Positions 47,786 through 64,000 of a DNA stretch of 64,000 bases are shown here, in pieces. The position numbers and the translations under genes are program-made. The notes beneath the pieces are model-generated. The model saw only the letters and a list, made by a program, of their open reading frames with translations, was not told the origin of the DNA and made no database searches. Every line of letters begins with the position of its first letter. The first letter of the stretch is position 1. This DNA is from Silurus meridionalis (Eukaryota; Chordata; Actinopteri; Siluriformes; Siluridae): NCBI RefSeq assembly GCF_014805685.1, contig NC_060886.1, forward strand, positions 14,448,608 through 14,512,607, in the 5' to 3' direction.

Positions 47786-48490
47786 CCATTTTGTAAAGGA
47801 AATGACATGAAAATATCGAAATTAATACAATAGCAGTGCTGAATGTATAATTCTGATTAGTTAGAATTTATTAACACATTTTTGCTAAAGGTGCTTAAAC
47901 TGTTGCAAGGTTTATATTAATGCATTTGTTCATGACACAATGCACTGTGATGAAAAAAAAAGGTGGTAAATAAATATAATCAGAATTATGTATTTCATTC
48001 AATTGCACTGTTCACATCAGAGGAGTCTCCATGGACTTAAAATATGGATAGAGTACAATGATCACATTGCAAAACTTGAAAGATCATCTGCATTTACACT
48101 GATAGCTTGATTGCGATAACCAATGCTTCAGTAACATCAGTATTTTTAGGGAGTCTTACTTTGCTTTTCAGTAAATATAATAAAACATGCCGTTCCTCAG
48201 TTCTTTGAATTCAATAAATAAATTTAATAAAAAAATAACCTGTTGCAAGACCCACAACCCTAAACAACAGTTTCTATGGAGTAAGAGTACCCCCACTGTG
48301 AGCCTGTAACAATATAAAACTCTCCTATAAATAAATGTGCAGGAGAATAAAATGAAGTGCATACATTTATTAATTTTCCAATCTCACAAATCAGTACTTT
48401 TACTTTCAATACTCAATTACATTTTGTAGTACTTTTAGTGACTTCTACTGTAGTAATTTTACCGTATGGGATTTGTACTTTTATCCAATT
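47786..48490. other. AT-rich intergenic DNA
   Basis: Nothing recognised. Confidence 0.4.
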
Positions 48491-48494
48491 ACAA

Positions 48495-48640
48495 GAATAA
48501 TGTGCCGTATTATTAGGACTATAAGCCGCTACTTTTTTCCCACGTTTTGAAGCCCGTGGCTTAAACAACGAAGTGGCTAATTTATGGATTTTTCCTGGGT
48601 TTTTCCAAGACAAAAAACTGAGCACAAAAATATTAGAATA
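48495..48640. mobile_element. Fragment of the CCGTAATTTCCGGAC-type MITE
   Basis: GTATTATTAGGACTATAAGC, CCGCTACTTTTTTCCCACG and TTTGAAGCCCGTGGCTTAAA correspond to one end of the MITE at 24454-25287 (GTAGCGGCTTATAATCCG region). Truncated. Confidence 0.55.
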
Positions 48641-48689
48641 TTAGGAAAGCGAGCGGGGGCTAGTGCTAGGCTAAGAGCTAACCCTAGCC

Positions 48690-50070
48690 GGTCTGCTTAA
48701 CCATCTCTTCTGCTGGCAAATGTCTGCTCCCTGGACAAAAATATTGGACTACACCAGACTCCAACAAGCTACTCGGCATGAGTACAGACACTGCTGCGTC
48801 TTTGTAATCACTGAGACATGGCTATACGACAGAGTTCCGGACGCCGCTATTCAGCTGGATCGGCTAGCCGCGTTTTGTGCTGACAGAAATGCAGCTTTGT
48901 GCAAACTTGCAGCGGCGGTCTGTGATGCGCTCACATCCATCGTGATGAGTGCTTCGAGAGGCTCGTCATGAGGCACATCAAAACCCAGCTACCACCCTCA
49001 CTGGACCCTATTCAGTTCGCGTATCGTCCAAACCGCTCCACTCACAGTGCCATCTCCACGCCCCTTCATCTGGCCCTCACCCACCTGGACAACAAGGACT
49101 CATATGTACGACTGCTGTTAATAGACTTCAGCTCAGCATTCAACACAATCATCCCTCAGCACTTAATTGAAAAGTTGAGCCCACTGGGCCTGAACACCTC
49201 CCTCTGTACCTGGATCCTGGGCTTCCTGATTGGGAGACCTCAGTCAGTCCAGATCGGAAACAGCATCTCCAGCACCACCACACTGAGCACTGGGGCACCT
49301 CAGGGTTGTGTGCTCAATCCACTGCTGTTCACACTGCTGACTTACGACTATGTAGCAATGTACAGCTTGAATCACTTAATCAAGTTTGCCAATGACATGA
49401 CCGTGATCAGTCTCATCAGCAAGAATGATGAGTCAGCATACAGAGAGGAGGTGCAACGGTTAATAGCCTGGTGTGGAGCAAACAACCTGTCTCTGAACGT
49501 TGACAAAACAAAAGAGATGGTTGTTGACTTCAGGAGAACCCAGAGCGACCATTCTTCACTAAACATCGTTGGATCCTCCGTGGTGATCATCAAGAGCACC
49601 AAATTTCTTGGTGTTCATTTGGCGGATAACCTCACCTGGTCACTCAACACCAGATCCATCACCAAGAAAGCCCAGCAGGGTCTCTACTTTCTGAGAAGGC
49701 TGAAGAAAGCTCACCTCCCTCCCCCATCCTGACCACGTTCTTCAGAGGGACCATTGAGAGCATCTTGAGCAGCTGCATCACTGTCTGGTTTGGGAACTGC
49801 ACTCTCTTGGATCGCAAGACCCTACAGAGGATAGTGAGGCCAGCTGAGAAGATCATCTCTGTCCCCTCTATCATGGACATTTACACCACACGCTGCATCC
49901 GCAAAGCCAACAGCATTGTGAACAACCCCAGACACCCGTCACAAGCACTCTTCACCCTCCTCCCATTAGGGAAGAGATTCCGAAGCCTTCGGCCCGTCAT
50001 ATCCAGACTGTGCTACAGTTTCTTCCCTCAAGCCAACAGGCTCCTCAATACACAGAACTGAACTGAAAGT

Positions 50071-50101
<31 letters not shown>

Positions 50102-50585
50102 CTTTGTGACCAATCTGTACAACCCGGACTCAAACACACAATCATACTCACTTCACACATCCATGTCTTTAGCACCACTCATATAACATCACTTAATTAC
50201 TACAAACTATTTACATGCCGTTTTTGCACATCTTTTTTTGGATTGCTGCTATTGCGCTTTTGCACAACATTTTGTTTACATTTTTGTTAATTACAATGTT
50301 CTCTTTACTCTTTTACACACCACAATGTGCAATATACAACAGGTTTACTGGCGGGGCTATTTTGTGTTTTGTGTATTTGTCTTGCACTGTCTTGTGTTGT
50401 CTTTGCACTGTTTGCACCAGGTTGCACACGATGCACTTTATGTGGCGAGGACACTTACTAGTCCTTAGCTCTGATTGTTGTTTTATGTAGCACCAGGGTT
50501 CAGGAGTTGTTTAATTTCACTGTGTACTGCGTCAGCTATATATGGATGAAATGACAATTAAAGTTTCTTGACTTCTTGACTTGAC
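48690..50585 (+). pseudogene. Internally deleted LINE (same family as 22488) with reverse transcriptase
   Basis: An endonuclease remnant reads [20 protein letters not shown] (48720-48900). It joins directly to the reverse transcriptase at 48968-49732: [58 protein letters not shown]. The catalytic FADD reads FANDMT ([15 protein letters not shown]), an Asp-to-Asn change expected to abolish catalysis. A frameshift near 49730 leads to SCITVWFGNC and the end RLLNTQN (stop about 50060). The 3' UTR ends with CTTGACTTCTTGACTTGAC. About two domains' worth of sequence is missing between endonuclease and reverse transcriptase. Confidence 0.9.
50068..50097. repeat. (CA)n microsatellite in the LINE 3' UTR
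   Basis: About 14 CA units. The 22.5-kb copy has a similar CA-rich stretch at the same place (about 23380-23406), so it is part of the family. Confidence 0.9.
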
Positions 50586-50889
50586 AACTCTAACACCAAT
50601 CCTCTGTGATTTACTGTGCAGAAAAGAAATTGTGAGCATTTTCATATTCAGTAATCCCCCACTTTACTGCTGTTCAAATCTAATTTCATTTGCCACATAA
50701 CTAATTTGTTTGGCTGATTTTTCAGACAAAAAACTTATAGGGAATTGTTTTTATGGACTTTTATGTCAAAATAATGAAATTTATTATAAAAAATATAAGT
50801 ATTAATTATAAAATTAAGTATAATGTTAATACAGTACAGTACCATATATATAAAATAGCATTTTTGGGGTGGCGTTCATATATCGCTTT
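50586..50889. other. AT-rich intergenic DNA
   Basis: Nothing recognised. Confidence 0.4.
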
Positions 50890-53485
50890 TTTTGTTTGTC
50901 ACGGGCAGCTTTGGAACTTACCAAAGCTGCATCGTAATGCTTTGAGAATGCAACCGCGTTGTCTGCTATCTGAAATAATGTGTGTAATCAGTCAAAATTA
51001 GATGTGGGTCATAACCAGCAGGGTGACGGCACGACCAGGAAGTATAAAATGCACATTTCCCCATGGCCATCAGGTAAGTGGTAAATGTCCAAAAAGCAAG
51101 CAATCGTTCTGACTGTACACAGAGCACAGCCCGTGCAGTGCTTGCTTGGCAGTGGAGCATGCTAGTTCGGTTTCCAAGAGAGCCGACTGCGGGCGTGCAC
51201 ATTGCGCTGTGCACTTTGTGCTCGCATGTCTACGTGGTCGCTCCGCTCCCAGAGAGTGCTTTCCCTCCCGGCTCTGGCCCCACTGTTGCTGAGGCAGGCG
51301 GCTTCTGATGTCATGGGGATTGCAGGCGGATCTGGAGGAGAGCTTGGAGACAGGCTTGTCCCTTTCTCCCGCCTCACCAGCCGGGTTCAGCGCTCGTTTT
51401 CTGGTTCGGAAGCACGCTGTTTGGCGGTTTCTTTCCCCAGAAGAAGCAGCACTGCACTCCACTACTCTTCCTCTGAGGAGGGAGAGAATATGGAGACTAG
51501 TGAGCCCATGGACTCCTCCCAGCCTGTGCCGTATGAGGAGCTTCTGGAGGTAGTGACTCGTGCTGCAGCACTACCTTCATGCCGGGGTCTGCCTTTTCCC
51601 TGATCTGCACACTGAGGTGTCCAGATCCTGGGACAGCCTATATGCAGCCCACGTCTTCACCCCACATGTCTTGCTGTATGCAAACGTAGTGGGGATGAAA
51701 GAGAGCGGTTATCGGGTGATGCCTTGGGTGGAAGAGACGCTGTCTGGCTATCTCTCTCCAAGTGAAGCATCGTCCCTTAAGATCCCGGCTCTGCCAACCA
51801 AGGCATTGCGATTGACTTCGGCTCTGGTGGGCAAGGGAGCAGCATTCTTCGAGGAGAGTGCTTGCACTTATTATGGTTCTGGCCTCGCTCTCGCTGAGGT
51901 GGAGCGATGCGCCAGTTCCTGGGGCATTGCAGAGGGTTTTAAGATTGGGCTTGTCCCTTTCTCCAACCTCGCTTGCTTGGTCCAGCACTCGCTCACAGGC
52001 ATGGAAGCGACGAGAGGATTTAGCTCTGCCTTTCTTCCTCTGAGGGGGGGTTGGGGGATTTGCGAGGAGCAATGGAGGTTGTAGCTGGACTATGAGGCTG
52101 CTTGAGCACGTAGGTTAGTTGCTGAGGTCACAGTTGGCACTTTCGGCACAGATTCTCTGCACAGTCGGTGCATAATCTACGCATATTGCGTCACGCTCAT
52201 TGCGCCCTGCACATGCTGCTCGCATGTCTATGCGAAAGCTCTGCTCCAGGAGATCACTTCTTGAGGTGGCTGCTCTCACTCCTGCACCTTCGTCACAACC
52301 TCTGAAGTATATCTGAAGTATACGCTGGCCAGCTACCTCTCCCCGGTGTCGCTCACCCCTTAAGATCCTGACTCTGCCCACCAAGCTCCTTAGTAAAATG
52401 TTGGGGCTGGTCTGTAAGGTGGGGCTGCTCGGTGGGCGCAGCCCCAACCCAAATGGGAGGTGCAGAAACAAAGGGCCCTGTGTCGGGATACCTGTCGAAG
52501 CAGGGGTTGAGACCCGGGGAATGGCAGCTCCATCCTCATGTGGTGAAGCGGATTTGGGGAAAAATTTGGCAAGCCCAGGGGAATTAGTTTGCATCTCAAG
52601 AGACGTCGCACCGTCCCCTTAGGTTCTCCCTTACTCCTCCAGCTCCAGATCTCTCCCATGCTGGGGGCACCATAGTTCACCCCTGCCCAGAGTTGTGGAG
52701 GCTGTGGCCTCAGCCCCTGAGGTGGTACAGTCACGAGATTCCGGTCTCTCCACCGAGGTGGTGGAGACTATTCTCAGCTCCAGAGCTCCCTCCATGAGAA
52801 GGTTGTATGCCACGAGATGGCGCATGTTCTGCACGTAGTGTGAGCACCACCATCTAGATTTAGTCCACTGCCCAGTTGGTTCATTGCTGGAATTCCTCCA
52901 AGGACAGTTCGCCAAAAGGTTGGCTCTGTCTACCCTATAAGCCTACGCGCCCGCCTTTTCTTTGTATCATGCCCCCGTGGTGGGGAAGTCTCCGGGCACA
53001 GACCCTCTTATGACACGTTTTCTCTGCGGCACCCAGAGGCTAAGGCCCCCGGTGCAACCTAGAGTGCTACGACCCATGAGGTTACAGGCATTCTACCCTC
53101 CTCCGTTTTAGGCCACAGACCAGGAGAAACCGAACGGGTGCGAGCACTGGACTTATGTCCACAGGACAGGTCCCTGGGGGAAGTCTGACCAACTCCTTGT
53201 CTGCTACGGCCCTCCGATAAGAGGCCTCCCTGCAATAAGACCTTGAGCAGATGGATTATTGATGCCATCGCATCCTTTTATGAGTCCTCTGGTCTCCCCG
53301 CTCCATTCGGGGTCAGAGCTCACTTGACCTGGAATGTGGCAGGCTATATGGCTTGGTCCCCCTTTGGAGGGGCCAAGACATTTGCAACACTGCAGGTTTT
53401 TTTCACCCCGCTGACCTTTGTCCGGTTCTACAACCTGGACCTCAGCGCCATTCCTGGCCCCTCTGTCAGAGATGATTTTTTTTAA
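50890..53485 (+). pseudogene. Degenerate DIRS-type tyrosine-recombinase retrotransposon
   Basis: About 2.6 kb, GC-rich against its AT-rich surroundings. The 5' region shares GGGTGACGGCACGACCAGGA AGTATAAAA with the other DIRS copies. Gag-like pieces follow: PFSRLTSRVQRSFSGSEARC (51202 frame), then FPDLHTEVSRSWDSLYAAHV and LKIPALPTKALRLTSALVGK (51560 frame). The reverse transcriptase/RNase H middle is missing or scrambled (52100-53230). The end is a tyrosine-recombinase piece, YESSGLPAPFGVRAHLTW and then FTPLTFVRFYNLDL (53243-53485). The family normally has an H-x-x-R box here, but the Arg is Trp; the terminal Tyr remains. Frameshifts rule out function. Confidence 0.8.
53243..53485 (+). pseudogene. 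Tyrosine-recombinase C-terminal remnant of the DIRS element
   Basis: An 80-codon frame carries RWIIDAIASFYESSGLPAP, the H-x-x-R box degraded to AHLTW, and the C-terminal PLTFVRFYNLDL containing the presumed nucleophilic Tyr. It is preceded by stops, so only the catalytic tail survives. In active elements this enzyme integrates the circular intermediate; here it is a fossil. Confidence 0.8.
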
Positions 53486-54527
53486 TTATGATCACAGTCA
53501 AATTGAAACAAATCCTGGAAGCAGAAATATGAACTGTCAAGTGTTTAATAATAAATGTCATACAGTGAGATGTTTAAGTAATGTTTTGGGAATCAGTCTC
53601 CAGTGTCAGTGCTTAGTAACAGGAAGAGGTAATGGCCTTTTTTGACAATAAAATGCATCTGGAGGTGTTTACAGTTCCTATGCAACATGATATGCATGTT
53701 CTTCTTTGAAAATTATTTGTTTTGGCAAATTGATTAAGGGGAATAAAACTCTAGGATGTTATTAGTAAATAATTGACTGTATCATAACATCCCTTTATTC
53801 TTTTAATAATACAGCACTCAGTTTGTGACCCTCGATTTTATTCCTTTGCATAGATTCTTATTTCTTGTTCATTTAAAACTATTTTCTACTATAAAACTAC
53901 TTTTTTATTATTTAAAATTAATAAGAACAAGTAATCAACTCTTTAAATGTTTTCTTTTTTGTCTAGTTATCAGTTAGATCCCTGCATCTACAGTATTTCT
54001 AAATATCAATTATTTTGTGTTAATATTTTCTTTTTTATTTCAGTGACAATAATTGACTTTTTGTGTGGTTACTTTTTTGCAACTGGTTAACATCACGGCA
54101 TGTAATTTAACAATCACAATTTAATCTTCACTAAAAACAAATATATTAATCAAATTTAGCTTAAATGTACAGCTATAATTTTTTTGTAACTTCATTGTAA
54201 CTGGCAACCCATTTGATCTAGTTTTCATTGCACTGCAGGTAATAAAGTTTCTGATAAAAAAAGTTTTTAAACAGCATGTATAGCTAGCACTGAAGTTCAC
54301 TAAATGAATGCAAATTCTAAACTTGAGTATCTGTCAGGATTCAGTCTATTTTGTCTGTTTAATTTAAATGTACGTTCTTTTAATAAATAATTGACATGAT
54401 ATTTATTTTCAAACAGGGTTTGTGTATTTTTTATGCAATTAATATATTTACATCCCCCTAAACCAGGCCTGAGGGGAGAGTTTGAGTAAGGCTTACCAGG
54501 GTTTTGAGGTTTTTCACCTAATTGGTG

Positions 54528-54531
<4 letters not shown>
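53486..54531. other. AT-rich intergenic DNA
   Basis: No gene recognised; short frames only. Confidence 0.4.

Positions 54532-54602
<71 letters not shown>
54532..54602. repeat. (TA)n microsatellite
   Basis: About 34 TA units after GTATG. Confidence 0.97.
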
Positions 54603-54608
<6 letters not shown>

Positions 54609-55479
54609 TTATAAGGACCAGGTGTAAAAGCATTACTTTATATTACTTTTGTTTTTTATTTTTTTTTTAGGCTACAGGCTAACAAAGGGAACACATAGGT
54701 GCAGATAGTGTATCTAAAACACAGAACCATTTCTATTGTAAAATAGAGTTAAACTTTAATTATATAATAGAGGAAACTGATATAGGAAATGGTAAAAAAT
54801 GGTGTTTTGCACATACCACAAACCAGAAATGGATATGTACCATGTAAACCAAAGTCAGATGTAAACACTGAGAAAAAGAATTGTCTACATTTCAAGTCTT
54901 CTTTATTTTTTATTTAATCTGGCAACCCCAGCTTGGGCTCATATTACACTCCCTTGGTGGTAGAAGGGGTGATAAAGGTACTTCAGTCTCAAACTTTCTG
55001 TATGCCCTTAGTGACTTCGCTACAAACTTTCCTACACTAGTTTTTTTCTGTCTTTGGGCCAGGTGAAGAAGAGCATTACATGAACCTGATTCACTCAAGC
55101 AAACAACTCTACAGTTTCATTTTTGCACACAGTCTGCTAACCATAAAGCAGGATGAAATTCTCCCTTTTATGGCTTTTTTTTTTTTATAGCTATGAAACC
55201 CAACCCTGGAGCAGATGAGATTTCTTTATTAAACAGACCCAGTGCACAGAAGCAGCATACTAGCAACATTTATTTACTTCTTCTGCAGTGCTTACTCATA
55301 GTGTCTCATCTTCTGTTTCTATCTGTAGCACAACATTCTTCATGACACTAGCTCAAATATGCGGAACAGTCTTTGAGTTGGAAATAGATGCTTGACGTAC
55401 ATGTAAAAGAGATTACTTCTATTAAGGAAGCCTTAATAGTCCATGCATTATTAGCGTTTTTTCTTTGTCGCTTTTTCAC
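54603..55479. other. Intergenic DNA
   Basis: Unique-looking sequence; two opposed frames of about 60 codons near 54900-55090 are unrecognised and treated as chance. Confidence 0.35.
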
Positions 55480-55695
55480 AAGCGTGACATAAAACAACTT
55501 CTCTGTGCAGAGCATAACGTTGTTGTGGCAGCAAATTATTTCGGGAATCCTGCAGCCTCATGGATGAACAACTTTAATCAGGGTCTCATTCAGCCTAAAA
55601 ATGCTTCATGTCTGTCAGTGATTGACAGCTTCCACATTACTGTCCAACAACCAATTGTTGTCAAATGCTTTTTAAATAGAGTCGACTGAAATCTT
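55480..55695. promoter_or_regulatory. Candidate conserved non-coding element 2 kb downstream of LRP1B
   Basis: Repeat-free, with GCAGAGCATAACGTTGTTGT, GGATGAACAACTTTAATCAG and CACATTACTGTCCAACAACC. Its composition differs sharply from the flanks. The 74-codon frame is not convincing as coding. Inference only. Confidence 0.25.
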
Positions 55696-56004
55696 TTTCA
55701 TTTTTTTCTCATACTTTTCCAAAGGGTAATGAAATAATAATAATAAAAAGCTCCAATAACTCTCATAAATTTTATTTTACAAATTGAAATCACATTTCTA
55801 ATTTGTTTGCTTGTATAGTAAATCTGTGCTGAGTGTGTCCGGGTAGTGTGGGAGAGGCTCTCTTACTGTAAGTATGCGTATGTATGTAAACCCTTGCTGC
55901 AGAGCACAGTACTGTGTTAATTAGCATTTACATTTATAATTGTAATAGAGAAGATGCCAATGTGCATGCAACTCGGCCCATTTACAAGGCCATAGATTTT
56001 ACAT

Positions 56005-56156
56005 CAGTGCTTGAATTGAGTCAAGTCTTATGGGGGTCCCCAGTTGTTGTGTAATTCATATATTTTGTACTAAGTCCATTTTTTACTTTTCATGGGGGTC
56101 CCTAATCCCTTTGGGGGGGTCCGGATCCCTCCAGCGCCCCCTCCATTTGAGCACTG
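56005..56156. mobile_element. Short MITE-like repeat
   Basis: About 150 bp starting CAGTGCTTGAATTGAG and ending CATTTGAGCACTG, near-inverse termini. The G-rich middle (ATGGGGGTCCCCAG, TTGGGGGGGTCCGG) is found in common fish repeats. I could not find matching target duplications. Confidence 0.5.
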
Positions 56157-57149
56157 TTGCGAAAAATAACTTTTTTTCCAACTGTAATGATGAAATTCTT
56201 TGCAGCTTTCCTTTGTTTCTGTAAATCTTCTCTGATGGCGGCCATCAATGTAAGTACCTCTAAACTAATGTCAAAACATTGACATCAATAGGTTACAGCA
56301 TGGATCACTTTAACAAGACATTGTGTATCTGCTGTACTTACAAGTACATGGCTAAATTTTTACTACAAATCAAACACAAATCACTACTAAAATGGAAATA
56401 AAATGCTTTTATTTCATTACTGATGCATTTTATATAAAAGATACTTACATTTAATACATTTTTTTCTCCAAAATACAAGCAGCCGAACAACATATAAATC
56501 AAATACAAAATTATAAAATCTGTTGTACTGTATCTTAGTAATTTCTCTCTTTTAAAGTAACAGACATACCACTCATTCATACCACTCTCCACATAGCAGT
56601 AAAGTAAGAGTAATTCCTCCGCTATATCCTGTATGACGAGCCAGCCATCGGGTTCCTAATCCTACTGTCACTGATGTTGATCAGTAATAATCAGTCTGTA
56701 AGTTTGGGTGCTTTTCATTTTGTGTAACTATGTTTACTTTAAACAAAATGAATTTGTGTTTTTCATGTATCAGACACACGTCTGACTAGATTCTATTAGA
56801 TTCGCCAGATGGATTGCTGTTCCACTGGGCAGAAATTACCATGTAAAAAAATAAGCTGAAAAGTGCAAAGATTGGTAATGATGTTCTTTCACAAATTGTC
56901 CGTTAAGTATTGATCGCCTCCAACATGTCATGTGGTTTAGCTGGATGAAAAGACAGTACATTAATGCAGCATTATTTTCAGTGATAGAAGGCAAAAATCA
57001 CTTGAATGGAAAGTGACAAATATGACTGGGCAGTTTCGATACCAGCACACAACATATAACCGAGAATAAGATGAGATGAATTAAGTCTTAATGTAATGGA
57101 AAGCAGTAGCCCTCTGTAAAAGATAAACATGTACAAAAATCATGGAAAA
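56157..57149. other. DNA downstream of LRP1B, no gene
   Basis: AT-rich; a minus-strand AATAAA at about 56408-56413 could serve LRP1B if its 3' UTR is long. Confidence 0.35.
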
Positions 57150-57616
57150 CAAAAACCCAGTCCCTATACATATATATATATATTTAGATGTGGAACTAAG
57201 ATTCACATTAATGGAGCATAATTTAAATATAAAACAAATTATTTCTTAAAGTGATGGTGCAAGGTAAATAACATGAAACAAATGCCACACCATCACTGAG
57301 TTAACACTGTAAGGCAAAATACATGAGTTTGGGGGTGAGTCATTTCCTAAAGGCTGGGTAATCAGCAAATATACTGTGCAGTATATGTAAAATACCCTAA
57401 AAACCAACAACAAAACAAACAACAAAAACTAATGGAGAGGACATATATGGAGTCCAAATTTGATCACACATGGAGAGGTAACACCGCTGTCGAACAAAGA
57501 AGCGAACCTAAGTACATAAGCAGGACCTGATATGAAATAGAAAATTCTTGTTTTTCTCCACATTTATACATTTTGTACACTCACGTAAAAAAAAGAGTAC
57601 AAAGTGTAAAGTCAGG
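57150..57616 (-). other. lrp1b: Probable LRP1B 3' untranslated region (end not resolved)
   Basis: AT-rich, largely unique sequence follows the stop codon. I see no AATAAA on the minus strand close to the stop. The nearest clear one I found lies at about 56408-56413, so the 3' UTR could run past 1.2 kb. The left boundary given is arbitrary. Confidence 0.4.
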
Positions 57617-63751
<6,135 letters not shown>

Positions 63752-64000
63752 CTACAGGGGATGGGGGAAAAGGCACATCATTTATTCGAGTCAGTGAAAA
63801 GATGCCTTTTTGTCCTTCATATGTTGGCAAAATCTTCCATTTTGTCATTTAACCTTTTTGCCAAGAAACAAAGGAACTAAAATGATTATCATTAAAATAC
63901 TTTGGTTAGCTTGAACTGTTTAAATAAATTGTGACAGTGTAATTAATGATCCACATCTATTAGAAAACCCAATTTTTTAATTGTTGCTCAAACCTTCCTT

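Noticed and set aside
51202..52084. Long frames on both strands as cellular genes
   Set aside because: The plus strand matches DIRS gag-like segments in two frames; the minus-strand frames are shadows in GC-rich DNA.

Overview
The window is teleost fish DNA, most likely from an otophysan such as a catfish. The evidence is an intron-rich vertebrate gene with GT-AG junctions, many Tc1/mariner copies, tRNA-derived SINE heads, RTE and CR1/L2-like LINE fragments, DIRS-type fragments and long (TA)n tracts. The lineage below teleost is inferred from repeat style only.

Region by region. Positions 57617-63751 (minus strand) hold the last eight firm coding exons, plus one candidate exon, of a very large LDL-receptor-related receptor that I identify as LRP1B. 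They encode EGF-like repeats, the single transmembrane helix and a cytoplasmic tail with two NPxY motifs. The 5' part of the gene continues beyond the right edge. Everything left of the stop codon is 3' flank without a recognisable cellular gene: about 57 kb of gene desert filled by mobile elements, microsatellites and patches of unique sequence that may be regulatory.

From left to right the desert holds: a 580-bp mariner-like element (1.2-1.8 kb); a Tc1 fragment between two (TA)n tracts (3.3-3.9 kb); a 6.6-kb tandem array of 23 units of about 305 bp, each carrying a tRNA/SINE-like head followed by a T-run (3.9-10.5 kb); a Tigger-type element (12.1 kb); a DIRS fragment (16.3-17.0 kb); a block of nested elements (20.6-28.1 kb: two hAT-like copies, one split by a LINE, a MITE, a gypsy integrase remnant, a LINE split by a DIRS terminus and an RTE 3' end); two full-length but dead Tc1-like elements (28.5-31.6 kb); a hAT element (33.0-34.2 kb); a second nested block (36.4-42.9 kb: Tc1, RTE, SINE, Tc1 split by a DIRS terminus); a second copy of the Tc1-derived MITE (44.6 kb); an internally deleted LINE (48.7-50.6 kb); and a 2.6-kb degenerate DIRS retrotransposon with gag and tyrosine-recombinase remnants (50.9-53.5 kb).

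The most unusual structure is the 3.9-10.5 kb array. Its units combine A-box-like, B-box-like and poly-T signals in the order expected of RNA polymerase III genes, and its head resembles a SINE head seen once, alone and reversed, at 13.4 kb. The genes do not form a pathway. The only functional cellular gene is the receptor, and the rest is repeat history plus possible regulatory DNA.
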